Assembly (NCBI RefSeq): GCF_014192155.1
Contig: NZ_JACHXO010000003.1
Span: 124,001-188,000, forward strand
DNA: 64,000 nucleotides
Direction: 5' to 3'
Source: Roseateles terrae
Lineage (GTDB): Bacteria > Pseudomonadota > Gammaproteobacteria > Burkholderiales > Burkholderiaceae_C
Shown here: in pieces, positions 52,566 through 61,632 of the stretch
Layout of the letters: each line of letters begins with the position of its first letter
Position numbering within the stretch: position 1 is the first letter of the stretch
Program-made: the position numbers and the translations under genes
The notes under the pieces: model-generated
Told to the model about the DNA's origin: nothing
Databases searched by the model: none
Seen by the model: the letters and a program-made list of their open reading frames with translations, nothing else

Positions 52566-53877
52566 GATGTATCGCGGTCTCCATCGCCCGGGCTCAGATG
52601 TCCATCGAAACGTCCTGGCCGGCCCGGGTCGCATCGGCCGCCGGGTGGCGGTCTCGGCGATTCTAGGCGTGCTGGCCGCTTGCGGTGCCCCACCGGTGGT
52701 GAGGGAACCTACAGGAACCTCGGCGCCGTCGTCGGCGTCCTCGGCGACGCCGGCCCGTCCGCTGCCGGGGGAGCCCTTGTCACGAGAGTCGAAGAACCCT
52801 GCGGTACGCCCTTCCGGGGCAAGCCGGATGCCCCCGGATCCGGCGCGCCTGCTGAACGGCGAGACCGATGCAGTTGCCCGCCGTACGCTGGAGCGGGAGC
52901 GCTCACGCTGGGTGGAAGCGGCCTGGGACGAACTGCCGGGCTGGGGACAGGACCGGGCGCTGGACTGGTGGCCCGCGCTGCTGCGCGGCTGTGAGCGGCC
53001 GATGCCCGGTTGGCAGGCGTTCTGCACCGAGGCGCTGCGGCTGCGGCCAACCGATGACGGGGTGATCACCACCTGGCTGATGAAGCGTCTGCAACCCTAC
53101 CGGGTGGAGGCGCCGGACGGCGAACCGACGGGTCTGGCCACGGGCTACTTCGAGCCGCAGCTGGAGGCGCGTCGCCAGACCGGGGGCGATTTCCGGGTGC
53201 CGCTGCTGGCGCCGCCGCAGGATCTGGTGCCCCGCAAACCGTATGACACCCGGCAGCAGATCGAAAGCACCAACCGCCTGAACCGGCTGAGCCTGGCCTG
53301 GGTGCAGGATCCGCTGGATGCACTGGTGATGCAGATCCAGGGCAGTGGCCGTCTGCGCCTGACGGAAGCCGATGGCAGCAGCCGCTGGGTCCGGCTCTCC
53401 TTTGCGGCGCACAACGAGCAGCCCTACCGGTCAGTGGGCCAGTGGCTGGTGGCGCAGGGAGAACTGCGCCCAGGTGAAGCGTCGTGGCCGCTCATCAAGG
53501 ACTGGGCGCGCCGCAATCCGCAGCGGCTCAAGGATGCGCTGTGGGCCAATCCCCGCTATGTGTTCTTCCGCGAAGAGCCGCTGCTGGACCCGACCGTGGG
53601 GCCCAAGGGCGGACAGGGCGTCCCGCTGACGCCCGGCCGTTCGGTGGCGGTGGACAAGGGCAGCGTTCCGTATGGCACGCCGGTCTGGCTGGACACGACC
53701 GAGCCTTTATCCACGACGCCCCTGCGTCGGCTGGTGATGGCGCAAGACACCGGCGCGGCGATCACCGGGCCGGTGCGTGTCGATCTTTTCTGGGGATGGG
53801 GCGAACAGGCCGAAGCGCAGGCCGGCCGCATGAAGCAGCCGCTGCGGATGTGGGTGCTGTGGCCCCGGGAGAGCTGA
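52564..53877 (+). CDS. mltA: Membrane-bound lytic murein transglycosylase A
   Basis: A 437-residue lipoprotein that cuts peptidoglycan glycan strands to 1,6-anhydro products. The lipobox LAAC lies near residue 40 after an Arg-rich segment (GRIGRRVAVSAILGVLAACG). The MltA domain has ATGYFEPQLEARR and the 3D domain with AVDKGSVPYGTPVW and the catalytic-Asp region VMAQDTGAAITGPVRVDLFWG. The product anhydro-muropeptides could feed the AmpG-like carrier and GH3 enzyme of the nag region, though these may be devoted to chitin. The start is uncertain: two adjacent ATGs (52564, 52567), no clear ribosome site, and overlap with a divergent small frame. Confidence 0.93.
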   Translation: MMYRGLHRPGSDVHRNVLAGPGRIGRRVAVSAILGVLAACGAPPVVREPTGTSAPSSASSATPARPLPGEPLSRESKNPAVRPSGASRMPPDPARLLNGETDAVARRTLERERSRWVEAAWDELPGWGQDRALDWWPALLRGCERPMPGWQAFCTEALRLRPTDDGVITTWLMKRLQPYRVEAPDGEPTGLATGYFEPQLEARRQTGGDFRVPLLAPPQDLVPRKPYDTRQQIESTNRLNRLSLAWVQDPLDALVMQIQGSGRLRLTEADGSSRWVRLSFAAHNEQPYRSVGQWLVAQGELRPGEASWPLIKDWARRNPQRLKDALWANPRYVFFREEPLLDPTVGPKGGQGVPLTPGRSVAVDKGSVPYGTPVWLDTTEPLSTTPLRRLVMAQDTGAAITGPVRVDLFWGWGEQAEAQAGRMKQPLRMWVLWPRES

Positions 53878-53898
53878 GGCGCACCGGGCGCCCCGCCC

Positions 53899-54180
53899 TC
53901 ACTCCACGATCTGCACGCCCTTCCAGAAAGCCACTCGGTCCTTGATCTCCTGCGCCGCCTCGCTGGGCTCTGGGTAGTACCAGACAGCGTCCGGATTCAT
54001 GTCGCCCTTGACCAGCAGGCTAAAGTAGTGGGCCTGACCCTTCCAGGGGCAGGAGGTGCGGTGATTGCTGAAGGTGGTGAATTCACGCTTCAGGGACGCG
54101 GCGGGGAAGTAGTGATTGCCTTCCACGACCACGGTGTCATTGCTCTCGGCGATCACTTCGCCGTTCCAGATTGCCTTCAT
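53899..54180 (-). CDS. DUF427 family protein
   Basis: A 93-residue single-domain protein of the DUF427 family: MKAIWNGEVIAESNDTVVVE, NHYFPAASL, TFSNHRTSCPWKGQAHYF and AVWYYPEPSEAAQEIKDRVAFW. Conserved aromatic, His and Cys residues in the CPWKG region suggest a small-molecule pocket. No biochemical function is established to my knowledge. The ATG at 54178-54180 has AGGAG six bases upstream; a TTG one codon earlier is less likely. A small plus-strand frame starts beside it. Confidence 0.9.
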   Translation of the reverse strand: MKAIWNGEVIAESNDTVVVEGNHYFPAASLKREFTTFSNHRTSCPWKGQAHYFSLLVKGDMNPDAVWYYPEPSEAAQEIKDRVAFWKGVQIVE

Positions 54181-54191
54181 CAAAGCTCCTC

Positions 54192-54461
54192 GTGCTCAAA
54201 CGTTATTACGCCCATCGGGGCAAGGACATCTTCATCACCGCCGGCTCGGCCCGCGACCTGGCGCCGGGGTGCTTCGGCGTGTGCGCCATTGGCGGCGGGG
54301 CGGAGGGTTGGTCGGTCGTGCATGTGGGCCCGGAAGGCGACGTGGCCGACCTGGGGGGCGAGTACTACTTTGCCACCGCGGAAGAAGCCCTCGCCTTCGC
54401 CCGTGAAATCATTGATCTACTGATCGACGGCGGCGAGCCGGAAGGCTTGCACGACGCCTGA
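54192..54461 (+). CDS. Small hypothetical protein, about 89 residues
   Basis: An open frame of about 89 residues fills the gap between the DUF427 gene and the converging DUF4401 gene. The composition is protein-like: KRYYAHRGKDIFITAGSARD, then GCFGVCAIGGGAEGWSVVHV, GGEYYFATAEEALAFAREI and an acidic end. I place the start at a GTG (54192); a TTG at 54171 is in frame and would overlap the DUF427 start. No ribosome site is clear, so the message may be leaderless. I do not recognise a family. Confidence 0.5.
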   Translation: MLKRYYAHRGKDIFITAGSARDLAPGCFGVCAIGGGAEGWSVVHVGPEGDVADLGGEYYFATAEEALAFAREIIDLLIDGGEPEGLHDA

Positions 54462-54469
54462 GCCGGCGC

Positions 54470-56152
54470 TCACAGCGGCCGCAGGTCCTCCCCCACCAGG
54501 TTGACCAGCAGGGCGCGACCGTCCGGGGTGAGTCGGAACTCCCCATAACGCGCCGCCGCCCATCGCGACTGGGTACCCTCCTTGAAGTACCAGGCATCGC
54601 TGACCAGGGTCCAGCCGCCGCTGGCCGGGGTGAGTTCCACCGCCAGCATGCCGGTGGGCGCAGGAGCGCCTGAGGCGAGCCCCTGGGCGGACGTCACGAT
54701 GCCGCGTTCATCCAGCCGCACGGCCACGCGGCGACGTTCGCCCCAGAGCGGCACATCGCCCGACCGCCCCCGTTCGGTCCCGGGCAGCGCGTAGGCCAGC
54801 CGCATGTAGTCGCCCTGCATCAGCGACCGGGGATCCACCGGCGCGAGCTTCACATACACCGGGCGACCGTCGCGGATCAGGCTTTCCTTTTGCAGGATCA
54901 GCAGGTTCACGGTGATGAAGACCAGCACCGCGAACAGCGCAAGCAGGATCGGCGCCCAGCGCGCGCCGGGGTGGTGCCGCGGCGATGCGACGGGAGCGCC
55001 TTGTGACCCTGCGGCCCTGCGAGCCTCCGCGCCAGGCAGCTCGGACGCCGTCGCCGCCATGGCGCCTTTGTCAGCCCGGCCCATCCACGCGGCCCAGGCC
55101 GCCAGCGCCAATCCGGCAGCAGCCATGACCAGCGCCTTCTTCTGGAGCGGCATCGCCCAGCTGTAATAGAAGCTGCCCAGCACCCAGACCGCCGCGATAG
55201 CCGCCACGATCGCCAGACGCCAGCGGCGGGTGACCAGCATCAGGGACAGCACGGCCAGGCAAGCGCCCCACATGGGCAGATGCAAGGCGATGCCGGCCAA
55301 GACCACCGCCGGAGGCAGCAAGCGCCACGGCCGTGCCGGCCGCCACGCACGGACCACCGCCCAAGCGCCCACCAGCACCAGCGCGCTGGACAACAGACCG
55401 GCCGCCCAGTCGGCGCCGGGTCGAGCCGCCAGACCGCCGGGGTGGTCGGCCACCCAGTCCGGCATGCCGAGCGCCCCACCGACCAGAAAGCTAAGCCCCG
55501 CCCCCAGCATCAGCGCACCGAGCACCATCACCCAGGCGCCGCCGAGCGCGGGCTCCATCATCGCGGCCCAGCGGGCGCCGGAGGCCTGGCGACCCAGGCG
55601 GACCTGCAGCCCCATCAGCAGGACCGCGACCAGCGCCGCGCCATGCGTTTCGATCCAGAGGGGACGCAGTGGCAGATCGAAGTGGTGCCTGGGACTGATC
55701 ACCAGCATCAGCAGCACCGCCGCACCGGCGCCCAGTAGCTGCCGCAACCAGGCGGCAGGGAGCAGCGTCACCAGCCCCACCGTGAGCACCAGCATCACGG
55801 CCTGCACCTCGCGAAAGGTGAGCCCGCGGTCCAAGGCATGGGCGAGACTGAACAGGCCCGTCAGGAGCAGCGGCAGCCCCATCTGCTCCACAAAGATGCC
55901 GAAGGATTCGCGGCGCAGTGCCACCACGCCGCCGACCAGGAACACGAGCCCCAGCACCGCATCCATCGGCCCCTCGTTCCAGGAGGCGCCGAACAGCGAC
56001 AGGATCGCCGCCATCAGCGGGGCCACCACCAGCCACGCCGCCAGACCGGTCAGCGCGACCACTGGCCAGGGTCGGGGACCTGCCGCAGGTGCAAAGGGAG
56101 GCAAAAGCCCCTCTGCCCGCGCTTGTGACAACCAAGCGGGCGTTCGGTTCAT
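54470..56152 (-). CDS. DUF4401 membrane protein fused to GDYXXLXY domain
   Basis: A 560-residue protein. The first 380 residues hold about ten hydrophobic segments typical of DUF4401. After a Gly/Ala linker and one more membrane segment (APILLALFAVLVFITVNLLI) comes a periplasmic domain with the signature MQGDYMRLAYAL, i.e. the GDYxxLxY motif after which that family is named. In many bacteria the two parts are separate adjacent genes; here they form one. It overlaps the DUF2157 gene by ATGA, the usual partner. The role of this membrane pair is unknown. Confidence 0.85.
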   Translation of the reverse strand: MNRTPAWLSQARAEGLLPPFAPAAGPRPWPVVALTGLAAWLVVAPLMAAILSLFGASWNEGPMDAVLGLVFLVGGVVALRRESFGIFVEQMGLPLLLTGLFSLAHALDRGLTFREVQAVMLVLTVGLVTLLPAAWLRQLLGAGAAVLLMLVISPRHHFDLPLRPLWIETHGAALVAVLLMGLQVRLGRQASGARWAAMMEPALGGAWVMVLGALMLGAGLSFLVGGALGMPDWVADHPGGLAARPGADWAAGLLSSALVLVGAWAVVRAWRPARPWRLLPPAVVLAGIALHLPMWGACLAVLSLMLVTRRWRLAIVAAIAAVWVLGSFYYSWAMPLQKKALVMAAAGLALAAWAAWMGRADKGAMAATASELPGAEARRAAGSQGAPVASPRHHPGARWAPILLALFAVLVFITVNLLILQKESLIRDGRPVYVKLAPVDPRSLMQGDYMRLAYALPGTERGRSGDVPLWGERRRVAVRLDERGIVTSAQGLASGAPAPTGMLAVELTPASGGWTLVSDAWYFKEGTQSRWAAARYGEFRLTPDGRALLVNLVGEDLRPL

Positions 56153-57213
56153 GCGGCCCCCTCGGTGAAGTCCCCGGAACGGGCACTGCGGGACCGCTGA
56201 AGGATCAGCCGCACGCTGCCCGCCAGCAACACAGCGGCCAGCCCGGCCACCAGCAGCAGCTCGTCAAACGCGCGCAGGCTGCGGCTGTGAATCCAGCCGC
56301 CCAGCAGCAGTACATTGAGCACCAGAGCCACCACGCTCATGGCAAACACCTCGCGGCGCCACCAGGCCAGGGCCATGGCGATGCCCAGCAGCCCGAGGAC
56401 CATGGCGTACTGCGGTGCGATGGCGGTGCGGAACAGGCTGCCGATGCCAATGCCCAGCGCCAGAACGCAGGCACACAGCACCGACATTCGCCAGGCCCAC
56501 CAGTGCCCGCTCAGCCGGCCGTGAACGCCCAAGACACCGATGAGCAGCGCGCTCAGGGCCAGCGCGATCGCATGCACCGGCAGGGTCTGCGGCACCACCG
56601 ACCACTCATGGCCGGCGTAGGTGTAAGCCCACAGGCTGATGGCCAGGCTGGTCACCACCTGCCAGGGCATCCAGAGCAGGTCGGACGGCACCGCCAGCAG
56701 CAGCGGCACCGCCAGGGCGGCCCAGAGGGCGAAGAGGTTCCAGGCGTCAGCGCCGGTCTGATACGTCTGGCCGAAGTAGGCGAGCAGCCCGCCCAATGTG
56801 AGGAAGGACAGCAGCGCCAGTGCCGAGACCACGGGGGATGCGGCCGACGAGGTCACGTTGGCAGGCGACACCCATCGGCCGCCAGGGGCGCTGCCGGGAA
56901 CGGAGGGGTTTGCATGGATCGAGGCGGCTGAGAAGGTGGGCACGATGACGGCGCCCACCACCGCCAGCCCCAGCAGGCCCTGCAGCATGGCGAAGCGCTC
57001 GAAGCGGGTGAAAGCGTCCCAGTTGGCGGCGACCCAAAGCATGACGCCAAAGCCCACCAGACCGGCCGCCAGCGCCGCGGCGCCACACTTCATCCACCAC
57101 ATCCAGCGGTCCGGCGCCAGGCCTTGCCCGCTGAGCTGCCACAAGCGTCGTGCGCTGCTCGCATCCAGACCACCCTGCGACGTGTATTGGTACAACTGCT
57201 CGTGCAGACTCAC
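56149..57213 (-). CDS. DUF2157 family membrane protein
   Basis: A 354-residue membrane protein with a cytoplasmic N-terminus (LHEQLYQYTSQGGLDASSARRLWQL) and about ten membrane segments starting CGAAALAAGLVGFGVMLWVAANWD, where the VAANWD segment is a DUF2157 hallmark. I start it at the GTG 57211-57213 because AGGAG lies six bases upstream; the frame continues upstream to another GTG without a site. It forms an operon with the DUF4401-GDYXXLXY gene. The function is unknown. Confidence 0.85.
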   Translation of the reverse strand: MSLHEQLYQYTSQGGLDASSARRLWQLSGQGLAPDRWMWWMKCGAAALAAGLVGFGVMLWVAANWDAFTRFERFAMLQGLLGLAVVGAVIVPTFSAASIHANPSVPGSAPGGRWVSPANVTSSAASPVVSALALLSFLTLGGLLAYFGQTYQTGADAWNLFALWAALAVPLLLAVPSDLLWMPWQVVTSLAISLWAYTYAGHEWSVVPQTLPVHAIALALSALLIGVLGVHGRLSGHWWAWRMSVLCACVLALGIGIGSLFRTAIAPQYAMVLGLLGIAMALAWWRREVFAMSVVALVLNVLLLGGWIHSRSLRAFDELLLVAGLAAVLLAGSVRLILQRSRSARSGDFTEGAA

Positions 57214-57325
57214 TGTTTTCTCCTCCACGATACGTGGCACTTCGGCCCCTTCGGACGGCCACCTTGTGGAGACGGATGATACGGACGCGGGTCTGAATCA
57301 CCGATAACAGCTCGATGGAGATCTC

Positions 57326-57994
57326 ATGGGACAGATGATTGATTTCAGTCGGCCGGATGGCGGAACCACGCCCGCCTGGCTGGCCTCTGCCGGCCCCGGA
57401 GCGCCAGGCCTGGTGCTCATCCAGGAATGGTGGGGCCTCAAGCCTCACATCAAGAACATTGCGGACCGGTTGGCTGAGGTCGGCATCACCACGCTCGCGC
57501 CGGACCTCTACCGCGGCCGCATCGCCGCGGACGGCGACGAAGCCAGCCATCTGATGAACAACCTGGACTTCGGGGACGCCACCCACCAGGACCTGCAGGG
57601 CGCCGCCAACCATCTACGCCAGCTCGGCGCGGCCAAGGTGGGGGTGATGGGCTACTGCATGGGCGGCGCGCTCACCATCGCCACCGCGGTGCATGTGCCC
57701 ACGGTGTCTGCCGCCGTCTGCTACTACGGCATTCCGCCCGCAGAATTCGCTGATCCGGCCAGGATCCACACGCCTTTCCTCGGCCACTTCGCCACCCGTG
57801 ACGACTGGTGCACGCCGGAGAAGGTGCAAGACCTGAAGCAGCGCATGAACGCCGCCGGCCTGCATCCGGAGATCCACATGTATGAGGCGGACCATGCCTT
57901 CTCCAATGTGACCCGTCCCGAGGTTTATGACGAGAAGGCTGCCCAACTGGCCTGGGATCGTTCCCTCGCCTTCCTGAAACAGCACCTGGCCTGA
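57326..57994 (+). CDS. Dienelactone hydrolase family protein
   Basis: A 222-residue alpha/beta hydrolase with the dienelactone hydrolase triad: nucleophile Cys in MGYCMGGALT, Asp in FATRDDWCTPE and His in EADHAFSN. Such enzymes open lactone rings in chloroaromatic degradation, but most genomic copies are general carboxymethylenebutenolidase-like hydrolases of unknown substrate. No aromatic-degradation genes are linked. GGAG lies six bases before the ATG. It is divergent from the DUF2157 gene with about 110 bp between. Confidence 0.92.
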   Translation: MGQMIDFSRPDGGTTPAWLASAGPGAPGLVLIQEWWGLKPHIKNIADRLAEVGITTLAPDLYRGRIAADGDEASHLMNNLDFGDATHQDLQGAANHLRQLGAAKVGVMGYCMGGALTIATAVHVPTVSAAVCYYGIPPAEFADPARIHTPFLGHFATRDDWCTPEKVQDLKQRMNAAGLHPEIHMYEADHAFSNVTRPEVYDEKAAQLAWDRSLAFLKQHLA

Positions 57995-58111
57995 CGGCCC
58001 ATCGCTGCAGGCCCCCCCGCGCCAGCGCGGAAGCGGTCGGGGCGGCCGCTTCCCCGCGCCTCCTTCAGACGCTTCCTTCCGCCCCATTCTTCGCTCCAAC
58101 GCCTTTTGTCC

Positions 58112-59569
58112 ATGCGCACACATGTCCTGGCTTCGGCCGCAGCACTGACCCTGACCCTGCTCTCCAGCGGGGCCCACGCCCAGAATGCCACCGGCTTCAA
58201 ACCCAACGGGCCGGATCCGCTGGATGCGCGCGTGGCGCCGATGATGGCGGAGATCTCTCCCGCCCGCATCGAGCAGACCATCCGCACGCTGGCCGCCTTC
58301 GGCACCCGCCATACCGCCTCCGACACCAAGAGCGATACCCGCGGCATCGGTGCCGCGCGGCGCTGGATCGAGCGGCAGCTGCGGGACTGCAGTGCCCGCA
58401 CGGGCGGTCGCCTGCAGGTGACGATGGAGGCCTTCATCGAACCCGCCGGCCGCCGCCTCAGCCAGCCGACGGAGCTGGTCAATGTCGTGGCCACCCTGCC
58501 CGGCGCATCGGCCGGCACGCCGCGGGAACGGGTGCTGGTGGTCAGCGGCCACTACGATTCCCGCAACAGCGATGTGATGGATGCCAAGGGCGAGGCGCCC
58601 GGCGCCAATGACGATGCGTCCGGCACGGCCGCCGTGATGGAAATGGCTTGCGCCATGGCCCGTCAGAAGTTTGGCGCGACGCTTGTGTTCATGGCGGTAC
58701 CGGGTGAGGAGCAAGGGCTGCTGGGGGCGCAGGAATGGGCCCGGCGTGCGCGGGCGCGCAATCTGAATGTCGAAGGCATGATCACCAACGACATCATCGG
58801 CAGCTCCCATGGCGACAGCGGTCAGCACGACGCGCGCCGCCTGCGACTGTTTGCCGACGGCTTCGACCCGGTGATGCGGCAATTGCTGAACACCACCAGC
58901 AACCGCACCCCGGGCGACGACGAAACCAATACCAATGCCGCGATCCGCGCGCAGTTGCAGCCGGTGGCGGTGGCCGGCGGCGGTGACGACCTGCCGACAC
59001 AGCAGTTCGCCCGCCATCTGAAGGCGCAAGGCGAGCGTTATCTGCCGGGATTCAGTGTGGACCTGATCGAGCGCCGCGACCGGTATCTGCGCGGCGGCGA
59101 CCACCTGCCCTTCCTGGAGCGCGGTTATGCGGCGGTGCGCTTCAGCGAGCCGTTCGAGGACTTCCGCCATCAGCACCAGGACCTGCGCACCGACAACGGC
59201 GTGGTCTACGGCGACCTGCCCGAGTTCGTTGACTTCGCCTATGTGGCGGATGTGGCGCGAGTGAATCTGGCCGGACTGGCCACGCTGGCCTGGGCGCCTT
59301 CCCCGGTGAAGGAGGCGCGCATCGACGCCCGGGAGCTGACCAACGACACCACCCTGCAATGGGCGGCGAGCCAGGATTCGGAGCTGGCCGGGTATCGCGT
59401 GGTGTGGCGCCGCAGCGGCATCCAGCAATGGGAAGGGGCCAAGGACGTGGGCATGGCCACTCGCGTGACGCTGCCGCTGTCCAAGGACAACCTGATCTTC
59501 GGGGTGCAGGCACTCTCGAAGTCTGGCCACGCCAGCCTGCCGAGTTATCCCCTGCCGCTGTCGCGCTGA
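58112..59569 (+). CDS. Secreted M28 family zinc peptidase
   Basis: A 485-residue exported aminopeptidase-type enzyme. Signal peptide MRTHVLASAAALTLTLLSSG with cut near AHAQ (about residue 24). The M28 zinc ligands are visible in order: His in VVSGHYDSRN, Asp in APGANDDASGTAAVMEMA, the Glu pair in AVPGEEQGLLGAQEW, Asp in MITNDIIGSS and a late His in EDFRHQHQDLRTDNG. A fibronectin-III-like domain follows (about 395-485: TTLQWAASQDSELAGYRVVW). The enzyme could supply peptides during growth on insect or fungal material alongside chitinase, but it is not visibly co-regulated. Confidence 0.92.
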   Translation: MRTHVLASAAALTLTLLSSGAHAQNATGFKPNGPDPLDARVAPMMAEISPARIEQTIRTLAAFGTRHTASDTKSDTRGIGAARRWIERQLRDCSARTGGRLQVTMEAFIEPAGRRLSQPTELVNVVATLPGASAGTPRERVLVVSGHYDSRNSDVMDAKGEAPGANDDASGTAAVMEMACAMARQKFGATLVFMAVPGEEQGLLGAQEWARRARARNLNVEGMITNDIIGSSHGDSGQHDARRLRLFADGFDPVMRQLLNTTSNRTPGDDETNTNAAIRAQLQPVAVAGGGDDLPTQQFARHLKAQGERYLPGFSVDLIERRDRYLRGGDHLPFLERGYAAVRFSEPFEDFRHQHQDLRTDNGVVYGDLPEFVDFAYVADVARVNLAGLATLAWAPSPVKEARIDARELTNDTTLQWAASQDSELAGYRVVWRRSGIQQWEGAKDVGMATRVTLPLSKDNLIFGVQALSKSGHASLPSYPLPLSR

Positions 59570-59578
59570 CGGCGGGGC

Positions 59579-59620
59579 GCGTCAGGCGTCAGGGGTCAGG
59601 CGTCAGGCGTGAGGTGTCAG
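59579..59620. repeat. 7-bp tandem repeat, six units
   Basis: Six consecutive heptamers of the form GCGTCAG (three of them perfect copies) directly follow the M28 peptidase stop codon. It lies between converging genes. Confidence 0.85.
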
Positions 59621-59648
59621 CCAGCGCCAAGCCCCAGACCGTCGACCC

Positions 59649-60095
59649 TCAGACCATCAAGCCGCGCAGCAACAGCCGCGCGCTCGACACGTTGGTCGCG
59701 CAAGGCACGTCATGCACGTCGCAGGCGCGCACCAGCGCATTGATGTCGGGTTCGTGCGGCTGAGGCGTCATCGGGTCGCGCAGGAACACCACCGCGTCGA
59801 CACCGCCCACCGCGAGGCGGGCACCAATCTGCAGGTCGCCGCCATGCGGGCCAGACAGCATGCGCTCCACCTCCAGGCCGACCTCGGCCTGCAGACGCGA
59901 GCCGGTGGTGCCGGTGGCGACCAGTTCGCACTGCTTCAGCAGGCCGGCGAATTCGGTCGCGAGCATCACCATCTCGTCCTTTTTGCCATCGTGGGCGATC
60001 AGGGCGATGCGCAGGCGTCGGCGGGCGGCGGCGGGGGTGCCAGGCAGGGTGTCGGACACAGGCGTGGCGGCGGAGGAAGACAAAGAGGCAGTCAT
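59649..60095 (-). CDS. mgsA: Methylglyoxal synthase
   Basis: Converts dihydroxyacetone phosphate to methylglyoxal, a bypass used when phosphate is short or sugar phosphates accumulate. The 148-residue protein has an N-terminal tail of about 28 residues, then the core [26 protein letters not shown] (phosphate binding), [13 protein letters not shown] with the catalytic Asp, and [16 protein letters not shown]. All active-site segments are intact. It is downstream of chitinase on the same strand, separated by 34 bp, so it may be co-expressed and relieve sugar-phosphate build-up during amino-sugar use; this is an inference. Confidence 0.95.
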   Translation of the reverse strand: MTASLSSSAATPVSDTLPGTPAAARRRLRIALIAHDGKKDEMVMLATEFAGLLKQCELVATGTTGSRLQAEVGLEVERMLSGPHGGDLQIGARLAVGGVDAVVFLRDPMTPQPHEPDINALVRACDVHDVPCATNVSSARLLLRGLMV

Positions 60096-60129
60096 GGCGT
60101 GATGGTAGAGCGCAGCCGCCCCTCTGGAG

Positions 60130-61533
60130 TTACCGGCTGGATTCTTTCTGTATCGACGGCCGCACGCCAGCAGGCGACGTGCACGGGCGGCTCCCCATGC
60201 CGAGATTCATCGCGTTGAGCAGATCGCCGTTGTCCTGGCTCAGTTCCCAGGCAAAGACGCCGGCGAGGCCGTGCGTGCGGGCGTAATGCGCCTTGGCCCA
60301 GACGGCACGTGGATCGTCGTAGCCCAACCATTCGTCCCGACGGGCATTGAACAACGACCACGCCTGGGTCACCGGATCCCACACGGCCTGATAACCCGCG
60401 CGGCCGCGCCCTCGCCTGTCCAGCAGCTGGCCGGCAATCTCACGGTAAGGCATGGCGCCCTCATCGCCGGGGAAGATGCCGGTCTTGGACGCCCCTGTGC
60501 GGGGTGCCGACACGCCGGTAAAGCCGCGGCCATACATGGCCACACCGGCCACCATCTTCGTCGTCGGCACGCCCGCGTCGTGGAGGTTTCGCACTGAGCG
60601 CATCAGGCTGTCGTCGGCGTCAGGGGAGGAGCTGGCCAGCGTGGTGTGATGACCCGCGGCGGGGGACCAGCCGCCGTAGAAGTCGTAGGTCATCATGAAG
60701 ACCAGGTCCAGGGCATCGGCCGCCTGCCGGAAGTTGATGCGCTGCACGATCGGCGACATGGTGTTCACCGCCATGGTGACGAGGTAACGCCGCCCCGTCT
60801 CGCGGCCCAGCGCCTCCAGGGACTGACGCAGGTCGGTCAGCAGGTCGGCATAGGCCTGCCCATCGGCAGGGCTGCCAAGCTTCACGCCATTGACGGCGCT
60901 GTTGTCGCCGGGATGCTCCCAGTCGATGTCGATGCCGTCGAAGGCGGGATGTTCGCGAAGGAAGCGCTGGGCGGAGGCAACGAAGGCCGCGCGGCCCGCC
61001 GGATTCTGCGCGAGATGGAAAAACGGGTCGGACCCACCCCAGCCCCCGACCGAGGCCAGCACCTGCAGATGGGGCGCACGCTGCTTGTAGCGGGCAAAGA
61101 CCTGGTCGAATCGCGCTTCCAGCGGGCTGACGGCCAGATCAAAGTCGCGCTTGCCCTCACAGGCGGCAGCGTCCTTCGGCAGTTGGCCGGGGCCGCACAG
61201 ACGCAGGAAGGCGTACAGCACATGGGTGAGGTTGCCAGGGGGCACCTGCTCGATCAGGGCCTCTGGCTGCCAGTTGGGGATGTAGACGCCCACGACGCCC
61301 TGGGCTGGATCCGCAAATGGGCGATGATGGCCGGTGAAGAGGGCCCTGACCGGGGGCGGCGCCGGTGCCACCGAAGCTGCCGTCATTGCATCGGGTGCCG
61401 CCTGCGCGAATGTAGCGACCCCAAGCATCGCAGAGAGAGCGGCGGTTGCACTCAGCGTCGAGCGTGCCGGCCGGGACGGTCGAGTGGATGGAAGGGCACG
61501 GGCAGGCGAGGCAAACAGGCGCTGAGCAGACAT
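60130..61533 (-). CDS. chiA: Secreted GH18 chitinase
   Basis: A 467-residue endo- or exo-acting chitinase. A long Arg/Ser-rich n-region precedes the signal hydrophobic core ([20 protein letters not shown], cut near residue 47). The GH18 barrel starts [11 protein letters not shown] and has SVGGW (161-165) and the catalytic DGIDIDWE motif (199-206, acid Glu206), [11 protein letters not shown] with the substrate-assisting Tyr/Asp region, and the final [11 protein letters not shown]. No chitin-binding module is present. The ATG at 61531-61533 has GGAG eight bases upstream; the frame is open 27 codons further across the operator. Its promoter carries the same TGGTA tandem operator as nagK, so it is probably part of the NagR regulon. 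Confidence 0.95.
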   Translation of the reverse strand: MSAQRLFASPARALPSTRPSRPARSTLSATAALSAMLGVATFAQAAPDAMTAASVAPAPPPVRALFTGHHRPFADPAQGVVGVYIPNWQPEALIEQVPPGNLTHVLYAFLRLCGPGQLPKDAAACEGKRDFDLAVSPLEARFDQVFARYKQRAPHLQVLASVGGWGGSDPFFHLAQNPAGRAAFVASAQRFLREHPAFDGIDIDWEHPGDNSAVNGVKLGSPADGQAYADLLTDLRQSLEALGRETGRRYLVTMAVNTMSPIVQRINFRQAADALDLVFMMTYDFYGGWSPAAGHHTTLASSSPDADDSLMRSVRNLHDAGVPTTKMVAGVAMYGRGFTGVSAPRTGASKTGIFPGDEGAMPYREIAGQLLDRRGRGRAGYQAVWDPVTQAWSLFNARRDEWLGYDDPRAVWAKAHYARTHGLAGVFAWELSQDNGDLLNAMNLGMGSRPCTSPAGVRPSIQKESSR

Positions 61534-61580
61534 GCGGCGGGCTCCGGATGAAACGAGTCCGGAGCGTATCGCAGATAAGC

Positions 61581-61614
61581 TACCAGTTAAATACCAATAT
61601 GGGACAGATGCCAA
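61581..61614 (-). promoter_or_regulatory. Chitinase promoter with embedded tandem operator
   Basis: On the minus strand TTGGCA (61609-61614) is followed after 17 bp by TTTAAC (61586-61591) as the -10. The operator TGGTATTTAACTGGTA (61581-61596) spans that -10. It matches the nagK operator in 14 of 16 positions, with the same 11-bp half-site spacing and the same placement relative to -35. Confidence 0.7.
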
Positions 61615-61632
61615 AGTGGTCTGCGCGTAGGC

